Part shown: positions 45,300 to 54,645 of the stretch, one piece after another | Layout: each line of letters starts with the position of its first letter | Numbering within the stretch: position 1 is the first letter of the stretch | DNA from: Lepidostoma basale | Lineage: Eukaryota; Arthropoda; Insecta; Trichoptera; Lepidostomatidae | NCBI GenBank assembly: GCA_022606425.2 | Contig: JAHDVF020001510.1 | Coordinates: forward strand, 62,001-126,000 | Reading direction: 5' to 3' | Length of the DNA stretch: 64,000 nucleotides | Made by a program: the position numbers and the translations under genes | Notes under the pieces: generated by a model | Database searches by the model: none | The model's input: only the letters and a program-made list of their open reading frames with translations | What the model was told of the DNA's origin: nothing

Positions 45300-45390
45300 T
45301 TAGACTTATTGCTTCGACCGGTTTCGGCAGCTCGCTGTCATGACCAAAGATGATGGCAGTGCGCTGCCGAAACCGTTGAAGCCATAAAAC
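45300..45390. repeat. Hairpin with stem-loop/GAAAC motif in both arms
   Basis: GCTTCGACCGGTTTCGGCAG (45311) pairs with CTGCCGAAACCGTTGAAGC (45364-45382). Plus reads AAGATGA, stem GGCAG/CTGCC, GAAAC, then GTT; minus reads GAAACCGGTC. Same plan as the hammerhead-like ends, with the 5' core changed at two positions. Confidence 0.65.
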
Positions 45391-45690
45391 TAACTAACTA
45401 ACTAACCATCACGGCGTTTCCCCGGAATGGTAGGATGAATCGCCACATTGTTCTATCCTGACATAACTCTCCTGACTCTTCTACATTCACACATCGTGAC
45501 ATGCACGCTCGTCGATTGTTCCTACTTCGAACATGGCCGTCTTTCAGTAATTGATTAATTTGGTCATGCCATGTCTTCCTTGGCCTTCCTCGACTTCTTT
45601 TTCCATTCACACTACTTGTATTATTTTTAACCATTCTTCTCTCATCCATTCTTTCCATATGTCCAATCCATCTTAGTGGCCCTTTCTTAT
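45391..45690 (-). mobile_element. LINE family A2 3' fragment, TTAG tail
   Basis: Frame 45658-45398: MERMDERRMVKNNTSSVNGK, RSRGRPRKTWHDQINQLLKD, HVRSRNNRRACMSRCVNVEE. The (CTAA)n tail lies at 45388-45404. One codon of the KKLYTSS region is lost. Confidence 0.9.
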
Positions 45691-45744
45691 TAAAGATAAG
45701 TGGAATTTAACTAAATATAATATATACTAATGTTCATGGGAATA

Positions 45745-46018
45745 TTAAGATGGTTTGGACACATGGAGAGAATGAATGAAGAAAAAATGGTGAAAAAAAA
45801 AATATGTTAACGATGTAAATGGAACTAGAAATAGAGGAAGACTGAGGAAAACGTGGCACGACCAAATAAATCTAATATTGAATGTCGGCCTCGTGAGACA
45901 TCGGAGAAATCGACGTGCGTACATGACACGATAATGAAATGTTGAGGTATCGAGAGAATTATGTGGCGGTCCATTCTTTCTGCCTACCCCTTCGGAGAGA
46001 CGGCGTTATGGTTTTATA
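45745..46018 (+). mobile_element. LINE family A 3' fragment
   Basis: AGATGGTTTGGACACATGGA to CTTCGGAGAGACGGCGTTAT. Frameshifts at AAAAAAAAATATG and in the CMNVE region. Confidence 0.88.
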
Positions 46019-46620
46019 CTATAAAGAAATTTTTAATTATCCAAATTTTTCTTTTCATCTTAACGAAATTTCTATCTATTCTGAAAGTGATACTTACTTT
46101 AGGAATAGTCTGTAGACGAGGAAGTTAAAAGAATATCTAGATGTTTCTACACCCATGCGTTTGAATAGAAAACGATCATTTCTAAGGTCATACGAATAAT
46201 ACGAGATGACCTCATGACGAGGTGCAAATAATTGAACGTAAACATGCCTATTGGCCGTTTCGAACGTTGTTCTATTCTATTTTTAAATTTGAAATAAGTA
46301 AAAAGCGTTCCAAAGACGTTTTCATTCGAAATAAGAACCAATCAAAACGCTTAATTGGCGCCTATTCACAAATTATCCAAAAAAAAACAGGGTGTTCTAA
46401 AATATACATATATTTTTTTTTAATAAAAACACTGTTTTTCCACTTTTGATTTCAGTTTTCTCTACATGTATCGATTTGGTAATGCGTTCTCAAATCTAAA
46501 TAAATATCAGCTTGAGAGCCATAATGTCTTAAGTGAATTTTGTACGAAAGAGCTATGTATCGACACAGTATCTAGTATATGGAATAGTATATATAGTACA
46601 CAGTATATAGTATACTATTT
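46019..46620. other. AT-rich intron with TA-rich stretch
   Basis: 46565-46620 is a TAGTATA-rich simple repeat. 46425-46460 (CACTGTTTTTCCACTTTTGA) recalls the element ends at 25609. No gene. Confidence 0.5.
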
Positions 46621-46623
46621 AGA

Positions 46624-46682
46624 CCAGAGGTTCTTAAACTTTTTGTCCCGTAGACCCCTAGCCGATTTCGTCTATTTTGAAA
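46624..46682. mobile_element. hAT-type terminal fragment
   Basis: CAGAGGTTCTTAAACTTTTT then GTCCCGTAGACCCCTAGCC is a classic hAT-MITE end. It is cut off at about 46682, where family A sequence resumes. Confidence 0.65.
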
Positions 46683-47045
46683 CGTGAAATGACCAAATTA
46701 ATAAAAATGTAAAAATCTACAGAATTTAAATCCGGAAGAATCGACGTGTGTGTGTTTGACTCGCTGTATGAATGTGGAGGAAGGTAAGGTAAGATAATCA
46801 AATGATTTTACTGAAATCTCTTGATGGAAGTTCATTTTAAATAATAATTAAGTAAAACGATGTTCTTCCACTTTTGTCTTTATTTAGACTGCGACCGGTT
46901 TCGCCAGGCTCGCTGTCTAAATAAAGACAAAGGTGGAAGTAGTTAAAAAAAACATCGTTTTATTTAATTATTAGGTAACGTAAGAGTAATGTGGCGATGC
47001 ATTTTATCTACCCACACTTCCGTGGAAACGGCTTGATTATTAGTT
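46683..47045 (+). mobile_element. LINE family A fragment split by hairpin element
   Basis: 46683-46792 (GACCAAATTAATAAAAATGT; TGACTCGCTGTATGAATGTG) resumes at 46980-47045 (TAATGTGGCGATGCATTTTA; GTGGAAACGGCTTGATTA). Confidence 0.75.
46793..46978. mobile_element. Short hairpin element P2-mini
   Basis: A 133-bp near-perfect hairpin (46841-46973): AATAATTAAGTAAAACGATG ... CATCGTTTTATTTAATTATT, with GACCGGTTTCGCCAGGCTCG in the loop region. The left flank (46796-46840, AATCAAATGATTTTACTGAA) is shared in inverse with P2's right flank at 39930-39972. Confidence 0.85.
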
Positions 47046-47577
47046 TTGTTGAAATCCTTGATCGGGTGTCGAAACTGGCATAACCAAGATTTTAATAACT
47101 GGTGGCCTTTATAGTCTGGGCACAGACAGGACTAGATATAATAAAATGGCGTTTTATTATTGTTGATATATTGCTGGCGGCAAAGACACGCCTTTTGTTA
47201 TTATTCAATATTCTGAGAAACAACTAAATCACATTGCAGGATTGTATTATAAACGATAGCATCACAACTGGCCTTGACACTATTTTTAACATTAGCACGA
47301 TAGTGTTCACAAGAAGGCATTGAATACAATAGTCAAACTTATAAAAAAAATGTATTTTGGACACATTCATAATACAAAACACATTACACTAGTATCTCGG
47401 ATATATTAACATAGTTTTTGTCATTTTTAAACATTATCAGGTATACCACAAGGTCAAAATCTTGGCCCTATTCATTTTTACATAATCATGCATTGAAAAG
47501 TATCAATCTGAACTACTGGTTAAAGGATCCATTTTAATAATGTTTTTCCCCGGATTATATATTGATGATGAAGAATA
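47046..47577 (+). other. Intron with an RT-like scrap
   Basis: 47438-47500 reads SGIPQGQNLGPIHFYII, matching the G-x-PQG-S-x-LGP-x-LF box of LINE reverse transcriptases. No clear code on either side. The rest is AT-rich. Confidence 0.55.
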
Positions 47578-47950
47578 CTTAGAATGATCCTGGGACCCAG
47601 ACCCGGTGTTGCAGCGGGAAATTGGAGGCATAGGACCAACCAAGAGATCCGTACGATGACCCAGCAGCCCCTTATAACCACCGTGAGAGCTGGTCGCCTA
47701 GCATGGATTAGGCACGTATGCCGATCCGAAGAGACCAGAGCAATCAAGACCCTGTACACGTCTAGACCGACTGGAGTAAGACCTCTTGTGGGGCCTAGAC
47801 AGCGCCTAATGGATAATATTCTGGCTGATCTGGTTAGGTTGGGCGAATCGGACTGCTGGGAGCAAAAGGCGCAGGATCGACGAGCTTGGCGAAAAATCAT
47901 CAAGGAGGCTAAAACTCTTCAAGAGTTGTATGACCATAGGAAGTAAGTAA
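47578..47950 (+). mobile_element. LINE family G 3' fragment, 120-codon ORF
   Basis: Frame 47584-47946: AGRLAWIRHVCRSEETRAIK, TLYTSRPTGVRPLVGPRQRL, MDNILADLVRLGESDCWEQK, AWRKIIKEAKTLQELYDHRK, stop, then GTAAGTAAGT. It has the same layout as other LINE C-termini (x-GH/RHV ... G-x-R-RLMD). Confidence 0.88.
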
Positions 47951-48143
47951 GTATATATTGATGATGCAATCAAATGGTTCGCCAATCTTCGTCCAGAGAC
48001 GGCGTCATGAGAAGAATAATCAAAATACGAAACTACCATTAATAATAAAAAATTAAATCATTGAAATTTTCTAGAATATCACGAGAATACTACTACGCTT
48101 TATTTTCTTTCTTCTAATAATTTATAGTATGGGGTTATAGAAT

Positions 48144-48716
48144 CAAAAGGTGAGGTACACAAAAGGTGTACCTCAAGGATTAAAACTTGGTACCATAGAT
48201 CAAAAGATATATTTCAAGGGTCAAAACTTGGTCCCATAGATCAAAAGGTATATTTCAAGGGTCAAACCTTGATATCATAGTGCAAAAATGTATCTCAAGG
48301 ATCAAAACTTAGTCCCATAGATTTAAAGGTGCATTTAAAGGGTTAAAACTTGATCCCAAAGTGCGCCCTTGAGGTGATTACATCACAAAAACGGCGCTTT
48401 AAAAGTTAGCATATTATTATTATTATTAAAGGTTTACTTCAAGGGTCGAAACTTGGGTCCATATGGTAGATCAAAAGGTGTATTTCAAAAGTCAACACTT
48501 GGTCCCATAGTGAAAAGGTGTACCTCAAGGATCAAAACTTGGTTCAATAGATCAAAAGGTATATTTCAAGGGTCAAAACTTGATATCGTAATGCAAAGAT
48601 GTATCTCGAGAATCAAAACTTGGTCCCATAGATCAAAAGGTGTATTTCAAGGGTCAAAACATGATCCCATAGTGCAAAGGTGTACCGCAAGGGTCTACAC
48701 TTAGTCCCATAGATTG
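48144..48716. repeat. About 44-bp minisatellite with dimeric order, split by a CR1/L2 tail
   Basis: About a dozen units of the form AAAAGGTGTATTTCAAGGGT, CAAAACTTGGTCCCATAG, ATC or TGC. Alternating unit types (ATAGATCAAAAGGT versus ATAGTGCAAAGGT) suggest an 88-bp higher-order unit. The array is interrupted at 48364-48426. Confidence 0.93.
48364..48428 (+). mobile_element. CR1/L2-like LINE 3' tip inside the minisatellite
   Basis: GCGCCCTTGAGGTGATTACA, TCACAAAAACGGCGCTTTAA and GTTAGCATATTATTATTATT. The same 3' end as 63005-63085 (minus). Only about 65 bp, so severely 5' truncated. Minisatellite units resume directly after the (ATT)n. Confidence 0.85.
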
Positions 48717-48829
48717 TTTATTAAATAATCAATATATTGGTGATAAAATTTCGTAACATTTTTGATAAAAACTATATTTGAATCTTGATACATAAAAAAT
48801 ATAAGTAATAAAAAAATTTAATAACTCAC

Positions 48830-49042
48830 CAGTGTGACAATATCCCCTGGATTGGAGACCGCAATGCTCCTCAGTCTCTCGTACAGCATGTCCAGCAAGC
48901 GCTGGTGCGCCGTGTTGAGCCGGTCCAGCTCGCGTGCCACGCGCTCCGCCCCAGCCTCTGCCGGGGCCCCCCGCTCCGCCATAGACGGGTGCACCTCCTC
49001 CAGCAGCCACTCGTGGTAGCGCTGGCAGCGCGACGTGTAGAT
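48830..49042 (-). CDS. shot: Spectraplakin exon, end of plakin-domain spectrin repeats
   Basis: A 213-nt exon of 71 codons, phase 0 at both ends. The donor is CTG|GTGAGT. The acceptor is CACGCAAG before ATC, with a poor pyrimidine tract, so this boundary is less certain than the others. It is supported by phase and by sense: the join gives RESK|IYTSRCQRYHEWLLEEV, a typical spectrin-helix start. The rest (ELDRLNTAHQRLLDMLYERL) is amphipathic helix. A GC-rich insert coding MAERGAPAEAGAER sits in the middle. It ends NPGDIVTL, then splices to RLVEAMAP across the 38.6-kb intron. Confidence 0.85.
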
Positions 49043-49182
49043 CTTGCGTGTTAATCGGGTGTTAGTGTTAACTTTTTAATGGTTTAATCGGAGAGACTAG
49101 ATGGCAACACCGCAAGTAAAAAATTGACGACATTCATTTTAATAAAATAAAATGTATTCCAAATTTAAAAATAAAAAGAATT

Positions 49183-49717
49183 AAATAAAGGCTTTAATAA
49201 GATGAGAAATATTTTCTGCGATGATAATATTAATTTAAAATTACGACAAAGAATGGTCAGATGCTATGTTTGGTCAGTGCTGTTATACGGGGTGGAGTCA
49301 TGGACCCTTAAAGTCAATGTTATGAAACGATTAGAGGCCTTTGAGATGTGGATACACCGAAGGATGTTACGCATCTCCTGGACTAACATGGTCAGCCACA
49401 CAAACGTTCTCCATAGAGCCAGAGTTGACAGAAAGTTGCTGAGCAACATCAAAGTCCGTGAGGTGTCCTACTTGGGCCATGTTCTGAGAGGCGAAAAGTA
49501 CGCACTGTTACATCTGATCTTGGAGGGTAAGATTGAGGGTCGACGAGGTGTTGGGAGAAGGCGGGTTTCCTGGCTGAGGAACATCCGAGAGTGGACGGGG
49601 CTGAGGACCGTGGGGAGCTGTTCCGAGCTACCCAGGACAGGGAGGCCTACTCAAGGGTGAGAGTCAACGTTGGGGAGACCTGACAAGACACGGAAAGAAG
49701 AAGAAGAAATAAAGGCT
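49183..49717 (+). mobile_element. LINE family E 3' fragment with 11-bp target duplication
   Basis: Body 49194-49706. Frame 49202-49660: VWSVLLYGVESWTLKVNVMK, RLEAFEMWIHRRMLRISWTN, KVREVSYLGHVLRGEKYALL, EGRRGVGRRRVSWLRNIREW, with a frameshift near 49625 before ARVRVNVGET. The (GAA)n tail ends at 49706. AAATAAAGGCT flanks both sides (49183-49193, 49707-49717), an intact target duplication, so the insertion is recent. Confidence 0.92.
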
Positions 49718-50009
49718 AATAAAAAGATCTTCTGCTGAATGCTTAAAATCCAATCTACATAGATGGCGCTAGTGTGTAGATTGAAACTAACATGTGAAGT
49801 TTGGCATTACAGATTAACATATTATACACACAACTTCCAAAAATTTGTCAGACATGGTGGTCGTAAGAATGGTGAAATTGAGAATGTTGTATTACATAAA
49901 GCGTGCGCTTAACCCAACCAATGACAGGTCATAAGTCCTGTAAACACCTCGAACACCATGTTCTATTTCCAATTTGCATCTTCGTCTCTATTGAGATACA
50001 ATCAATCCA
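49718..50009 (+). repeat. Dispersed repeat N, copy 1
   Basis: AAAAAGATCTTCTGCTGAAT, ATAGATGGCGCTAGTGTGTA, CAACTTCCAAAAATTTGTCA, ATTACATAAAGCGTGCGCTT, GCATCTTCGTCTCTATTGAG. About 290 bp, closely repeated at 55838-56088 and 56375-56680. Confidence 0.9.
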
Positions 50010-51129
50010 TTAAATAAAGGCTTTTTAAGATGGTGGAATATAGTATAAAACTTTTAGCCATTGATCTAAGAAACGTGAACTCAATTTGGAGACAAATCAA
50101 ACTCTTTTTACAGGTAAAACTAACCTATAAAATCTATATTTTAACTCGACGATCGCCGTAAGCACACATGTGCGCTCTACGTAGACGATCGCTATAAGCG
50201 CAGCTGTGCGCGCTTCGCAATATTCGAAAGATGTATTTCAAAATTAATTCCGATTTTCTCACAACGACATCTATGAATATTTGAAAATATTAACAAACCA
50301 AAAAGGATCGATATTTTTCGATAGTTTGGGAGAAAATACGTGGCGTACCGGCGAGCTGTTTCTACAAACATGTGGCGATGAATGGGTTAAGTCTCATTTT
50401 TTAATTCGGGTGTTGCCATATATTTTTAGCGGCCAACTCAATCCAGAAATAAGCACTATTTTCCTTTTTTATACATGTTATAAATGAATTATTTAAATCT
50501 TGCAACAACAATATCAGATTTTGATTTAAACGCAGTTCAGAACATAAGTGTGTGATCCATAATTCATGTAATTAAAAAGGAGAAACAATCCTTGCCTCTG
50601 GATTTCGTGATACCATTGAGAGTGCATCAGCTAATATGCTTTTAAGAATACAGCATTATCTGTGTGGGGGTGTTAAAAAATATTATGCGTATTAACGAGA
50701 TATACAAGATACCGGGCTATTAACAGCAATTAGATATAAACAGTAATATTGCGAGGGAGTTATTGTTGACTCGATTATTTAAGTAACGCAGGTTCGAAGT
50801 TTAAATAAAAAAACAAAGATTCGTTCCAAATTCGTAAAACTACGGATAGAATAATTTGAAATTTAAAATAAACCGATTCATTCAAAGTCACCAATCGTAA
50901 TGATACTAAAAGTGAACGTATATTATGTACAGGTATGATTTTTAAGCCATGCTCGTTTTCAAAAAATAAAAATAAATAATGTTTTTGTGGAAAGTTTTGT
51001 GGTTTGGTAAAATATCATAGAAGAGTATAGCATATATTATGCGGAGTAAGAAAAACTTTTATCAAAGACCATAAGATGGTGAAGATATGGTGAACGATGT
51101 ACATACAATTGTAAATTTTTAGGAATCGA
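50010..51129. other. AT-rich intron, nothing firm
   Basis: A pair of direct repeats GACGATCGCCGTAAGC / GACGATCGCTATAAGC lies at 50142 and 50181. Otherwise no gene, repeat or motif. Confidence 0.5.
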
Positions 51130-51597
51130 ATATTTTGTTTGGCCAAAAAAATATTTATGAAGGTTTATACATAATAGATTTTAAGGTGACATTAAAAGTA
51201 AATACAATGAACCGGTTAGAGGCATTTGAAATGTGGCTTCACCGAAGAATGTTCAGGATCCCATGGACAGACAGAGTGACGAACACAGAAGTCCTGAATT
51301 GTGCAGGAGTAAATAGAGAGCTGCTGACATTGATCAAAGTCCGCAAGGTTTCATATCTGGGTCACGTTCTACGAGGAGAAAAATATCGCCTGCTGCATCT
51401 AATTTTGAAGGGAAAAATAGAGGGCCGCAGGGGGGCAGGGAGAAGGCAGATCTCTTGGCTGCGCAGTGTGAGGGAATGGACGAAAATCGGAACTGCGGAG
51501 GAGCTATTCCGGACAGCGCAGGATAAGGAAGAGTTTACCAGAGTGATCGCCAACGTCGGGGGGACCTGACAGGGCACTTTAAGAAGAAGAAGATACA
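51130..51597 (+). mobile_element. LINE family E 3' fragment, 144-codon ORF
   Basis: Frame 51135-51569: VNTMNRLEAFEMWLHRRMFR, PWTDRVTNTEVLNCAGVNRE, KVSYLGHVLRGEKYRLLHLI, GRRQISWLRSVREWTKIGTA, FTRVIANVGGT, stop, then (AGA)n. The C-terminal region is fully open. Confidence 0.92.
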
Positions 51598-51744
51598 TAA
51601 TAGATGAAATTCAGACTCTTACCTGAAAACGATTTTTCAGATTATGTCGAGAAACTAATCCATATTCGTTGGATTAATATTATAATAAAATGTAATAAAG
51701 TTAAAACAAATGTTTTATATCCGAGATCATTTCAGTGATGCAGA

Positions 51745-51990
51745 ATAAGAAAAGCTTGCGAAATCAAAGACATTGTTGGGTGGGGTAGATCCAGAAGAAG
51801 ATATTGGATGGACCATGTAGCCAGAATGGATAGTGACAGACTCGCATATACAGACGCGTTAACGAAATCCCCTCTGGACACTATCCACCTGGAAGACCAC
51901 ATATAGGATGAAGGGACAGTTGGACCTCATCATCTTAGAGACATAATTTTTGGTGTCACGGATCTACAGATCAGAGAAAAAGTAGCTAAA
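51745..51990 (+). mobile_element. LINE family F fragment
   Basis: CEIKDIVGWGRSRRRYWMDH, VARMDSDRLAYTDAL, then stops. Matches 31800 (minus) and 25372. Confidence 0.75.
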
Positions 51991-52309
51991 AGAATTCTGC
52001 CACGTAATCAAATATAGAACACACAAAACTTTCCACGTTAAAAGAAAAGAAAAGAGAAAAAAAGTAATATACAATAAATGAATTTCTAAAATAGTCACGG
52101 CTGGCGTGTCTCGAGAAACTTTATGGAACTATAAAACAATTATCATCATTATCGTGTAACCGTCATTGTTTTCGTCTTTACGTCGATTGTTGACGATCAA
52201 ACAATCGTTGTGGCATCGTAACGCAACGTGAGAATGCAAGAAATGATTAGTTAACTAGCGACATGCCCAGCTCATTTGATAATGACCTAGCAAGGTGAAA
52301 CCTGACAAA
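51991..52309. other. Intron; decayed element end at the right
   Basis: 52276-52312 (TTTGATAATGACCTAGCAAG, GTGAAACCTGAC) is a decayed hammerhead-type end (stem ACCT/AGGT, GAAAC). The rest is AT-rich. Confidence 0.5.
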
Positions 52310-52720
52310 CAAACTATCCTGCCGTTTCACCAGAAGGGTAGACATAGACACACCTATTTAGTTCATCCACATTCATGCAGCAAGTCATACACGCACTTCG
52401 TTCCTTCCGACATCTAACATCCGATCTATAAAATTTGAATAATTCTTCCTTCCTCGACCCTGTAATTCATTCACATCGCTAAAGTATGCATTCTTAACCA
52501 TTATTTCTTCACCTATATGTTCCATATGTCCAAACTAAGGCACTGATAATTTCATAATACTTTCTTTCGCCCTACATTCTTTCCTGATCTCAGATTTTTT
52601 AATTCTGTCACACATCGTTTTATCGCACATACGTCTAAGGTATCTCATTTATTCTATTCTCATCCTTCATCCAGTTCCATACTTTGCTTTCATAGATAAG
52701 GATTGGAACTAGAACTCCAT
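52310..52720 (-). mobile_element. LINE family A 3' fragment, old
   Basis: CCGTTTCACCAGAAGGGTAG, then degenerate antisense code (CATTCATGCAGCAAGTCATA; TACGTCTAAGGTATCTCATT). Confidence 0.75.
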
Positions 52721-52850
52721 TTTGAAGCTATTCTGAAATTTTTAAATGTGATTATACAATATTTATTAAAATCGTGACTTTTAATCCGAACATCAGAAAA
52801 TATTTAGGAAATTGAAAATAACTTTGTTTAATCCAATAATTATTAAAAAA

Positions 52851-52889
52851 ACACGACATGTTTCGAAGCATACCTCCATCTTCAGGTGT
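52851..52889 (-). ncRNA. Hammerhead ribozyme-like motif, P1 left arm
   Basis: Minus strand: stem I ACAC (52889-52886), CTGAAGA (52885-52879), stem II GGAG (52877-52874) with CTTC (52868-52865), GAAAC (52864-52860), GTC (52857-52855), stem I GTGT (52854-52851). All conserved core positions of a type I hammerhead are present. Stem III is minimal, as in Penelope-element ribozymes. Predicted cleavage follows the C at 52855. No activity data. Confidence 0.7.
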
Positions 52890-52924
52890 AAAAATATAAT
52901 AAAAACTAAACAATGAACAACAAC

Positions 52925-53200
52925 AACAACAACAAACCATCGCGCCGTTTCTCCGCAGGGGTAGGCAGAGAGAATAGACCGCCACTCTATCCTGACATAC
53001 CTCTCTAGCTTCCTCCACATTCATACATCGATTCATACACGCACGTCGATTCTTCCGGCTTCTGACATGACCAACCTTTAAAATTTGATTAATTTGGTCA
53101 TGCCATGTTTTCCTAGGTCTACCTCAACTCCGTACTCCATTCACATCATTAACGTATACTTTTTTAACCATTCTTTCTTCACCCATGCGCTCCATTCTTA
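52925..53200 (-). mobile_element. LINE family A3 3' fragment inside P1
   Basis: (AAC)n then CGCCGTTTCTCCGCAGGGGT, antisense CMNVEEAREVCQDR, TRRTDEP, GRPRKT (CATGTTTTCCTAGGTCTACC). It inserted between the arms of P1. Confidence 0.85.
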
Positions 53201-53275
53201 AATTTGAATTATTGTATTGAATTTTAAATGCGTTTTTATATTAGTCTTTCTTTGTTTAGTTTTTATTATATTTTT

Positions 53276-53314
53276 ACACCTGAAGATGGAGGTATTCTCT
53301 GAAACATGTCGTGT
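53276..53314 (+). ncRNA. Hammerhead ribozyme-like motif, P1 right arm
   Basis: Stem I ACAC (53276-53279), CTGAAGA (53280-53286), stem II GGAG (53288-53291) with CTCT (53297-53300, one G-U pair), GAAAC (53301-53305), GTC (53308-53310), stem I GTGT (53311-53314). Core residues C3 U4 G5 A6, G8 A9, G12 A13 A14 and C17 are intact. Best example in the window. Confidence 0.72.
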
Positions 53315-53362
53315 TTTTTTAATAATTAGTGGATTAAACAAAGTTATTTTTAATTTCCTATA

Positions 53363-53649
53363 TTACTATGGAATTCCACAGTGTTAATGCCTTAGCGGTC
53401 AATAAGGAAATATTAAAAAAAAAAAAAGTGATTTAGATCCTTGCAACAAATATGGAAAGCAAAGGGAAACTACTACATAAGAGGCCCAATTGGCATCCCA
53501 AGAATCAGCAACAATGTTACCCTTAGCTGCAAACCAATCCCTAAGATTGTAACTAAAGATTATACTTGCAATTTCACGCTGCAAAATACGAATATCTGTT
53601 AATATCTGATTTGTTTATATAGAAAAAAAAAGAAAAACTATTTGAATAT
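53363..53649. other. Intron, unassigned
   Basis: Begins with the TGGAATTCCACAGTGTTAAT word. 53440-53580 (ATGGAAAGCAAAGGGAAACT; CAGCAACAATGTTACCCTTA) resembles 28620-28720, so a low-copy repeat is likely. Confidence 0.5.
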
Positions 53650-53720
53650 AACTAACTAACTAACTAACCATCACGCCGTCTCCCCGAAAGGGTAGGCAGA
53701 AAGAAGGACTGTCACACTTT
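53650..53720 (-). mobile_element. LINE family A 3' tip
   Basis: (CTAA)n then CATCACGCCGTCTCCCCGAA and GGGTAGGCAGAAAG. It breaks at 53719 into TTAACCAATGCGCCACTCCA. Confidence 0.85.
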
Positions 53721-54298
53721 AACCAATGCGCCACTCCATCCTTCTCTTTTCGCCTCGCGGGAGACGCGGTGTGATGGGTTGCGAACCTCATCGCCAATAA
53801 TAGTAAACAATTAGAAAATAAAATAGGAAAAATTACAGTTATTTGAGATTAATATAGCGAAATAAAATATGAAATAAAACACAGCGGTGTATTAGTTTTG
53901 AAAAAAAGTTGTTTTTTTAAGCGAAAATTTTATAAGAAATTAATTCCTCAACCGATGATGAATGCAGAGAATAAACTATTTACAGAGATGTTTCGATGAA
54001 TGATCCGATGAATGGCATAAAGCCCGCTGAACGTACCAGTCCAAGACTCGGCTTACAACAAAACAAGACCTGTAAAGTCACGACACATTTCACGACATGA
54101 CCGTGGCTACAACAATCAGAACACGTACACACTCGTTTGGCTTCCGGCGAAAGAAGTGGGGGAAATTGTGGAAGAACCTGGCGACCTCAAAGTGACCGCG
54201 TTCGAAGGAAATCACAACGAAAAGAAATACGGAATGAGCAAATAGAAAAGTTTAATTTTTTAATTAAAATAGATATTGTTTCTGAAACTATGACATAA
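53719..54298. other. Intron; possible SINE box A scrap
   Basis: On minus 53745-53719, TGGAGTGGCGCATTGGTTAA resembles a tRNA-type box A, but no box B follows because the LINE breaks it. The rest has no feature. Confidence 0.35.
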
Positions 54299-54440
54299 AA
54301 CTCCATATTAAATATTTAATACGAATTAAAACATATTTTCTTGAAGTTTTTTTACATTTTATGTGAAACAACATGTTTCAGCTTGTTAGACATGTGACTC
54401 CCATAAAAATATAATAAAACTTATAGAAAACAGACATTAC
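54299..54440. mobile_element. Hammerhead-type element end, degenerate
   Basis: AAACTCCATATTAAATATTT, CATTTTATGTGAAACAACAT and CATAAAAATATAATAAAACT parallel the palindrome at 60566-60773 but are diverged. Confidence 0.6.
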
Positions 54441-54520
54441 CATTTTTAATTGCGTAGATTTTCACGGTTGGCAAAAATATGTTTTGTGTGATTTTGGGTA
54501 ACACGGTGTGATTTCTCCTT

Positions 54521-54570
54521 CTCGTCCAACGTTTCGGAGATCGTTGCAGTCTCCATCATCAGGGTAATGT
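54521..54570 (-). ncRNA. Hammerhead-like motif, left arm of palindrome
   Basis: Full consensus CTGATGA, 5-bp stem II with a 9-nt loop, GAAAC, then GTT instead of GTC. GUU is a permitted but poor cleavage triplet. Confidence 0.5.
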
Positions 54571-54598
54571 GGTGGTGGTAAACCATTACCACCACCAC

Positions 54599-54645
54599 AT
54601 TACCCTGAAGATGGAGACTGCAACGATCTCCGAAACGTCGGGGGA
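54599..54645 (+). ncRNA. Hammerhead-like motif, right arm of palindrome
   Basis: CTGAAGA, GGAGA-CTGCAACGA-TCTCC, GAAAC, GTC in order. Stem I only two base pairs. Confidence 0.5.

Larger units (their letters stand above)
10204..48829 (-). other. 38.6-kb spectraplakin intron, transposon-filled
   Basis: Bounded by the donor GTGAGT at 48829 and the acceptor CCCCAG at 10204, both phase 0. Its contents are listed separately below. I found no host exon inside it on either strand. Long ORFs here belong to LINE fragments, their antisense shadows or tandem repeats. Confidence 0.85.
52805..53362. mobile_element. Inverted-repeat element P1 with hammerhead cores in both arms
   Basis: Arms of about 100 bp: left AGGAAATTGAAAATAACTTT (52806) to GTGTAAAAATATAATAAAAA; right is its inverse, ending AAAGTTATTTTTAATTTCCT (53360). 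Each arm holds one hammerhead-like core pointing outwards. Between the arms lies a family A fragment (52925-53200). The right end continues ATGGAATTCCACAGTGTTAA, the same word that follows the palindrome at 25609-25752. Arms read as paired ends of one Penelope- or retrozyme-like unit. Confidence 0.8.

Noticed and set aside
48729..49010. 93-codon Gly/Ala-rich minus ORF
   Set aside because: Out-of-frame reading of the 213-nt spectraplakin exon, whose correct frame joins its neighbours.
53719..53790. Second SINE family
   Set aside because: Only a box A-like word is present, broken by a LINE; no box B or second copy found.
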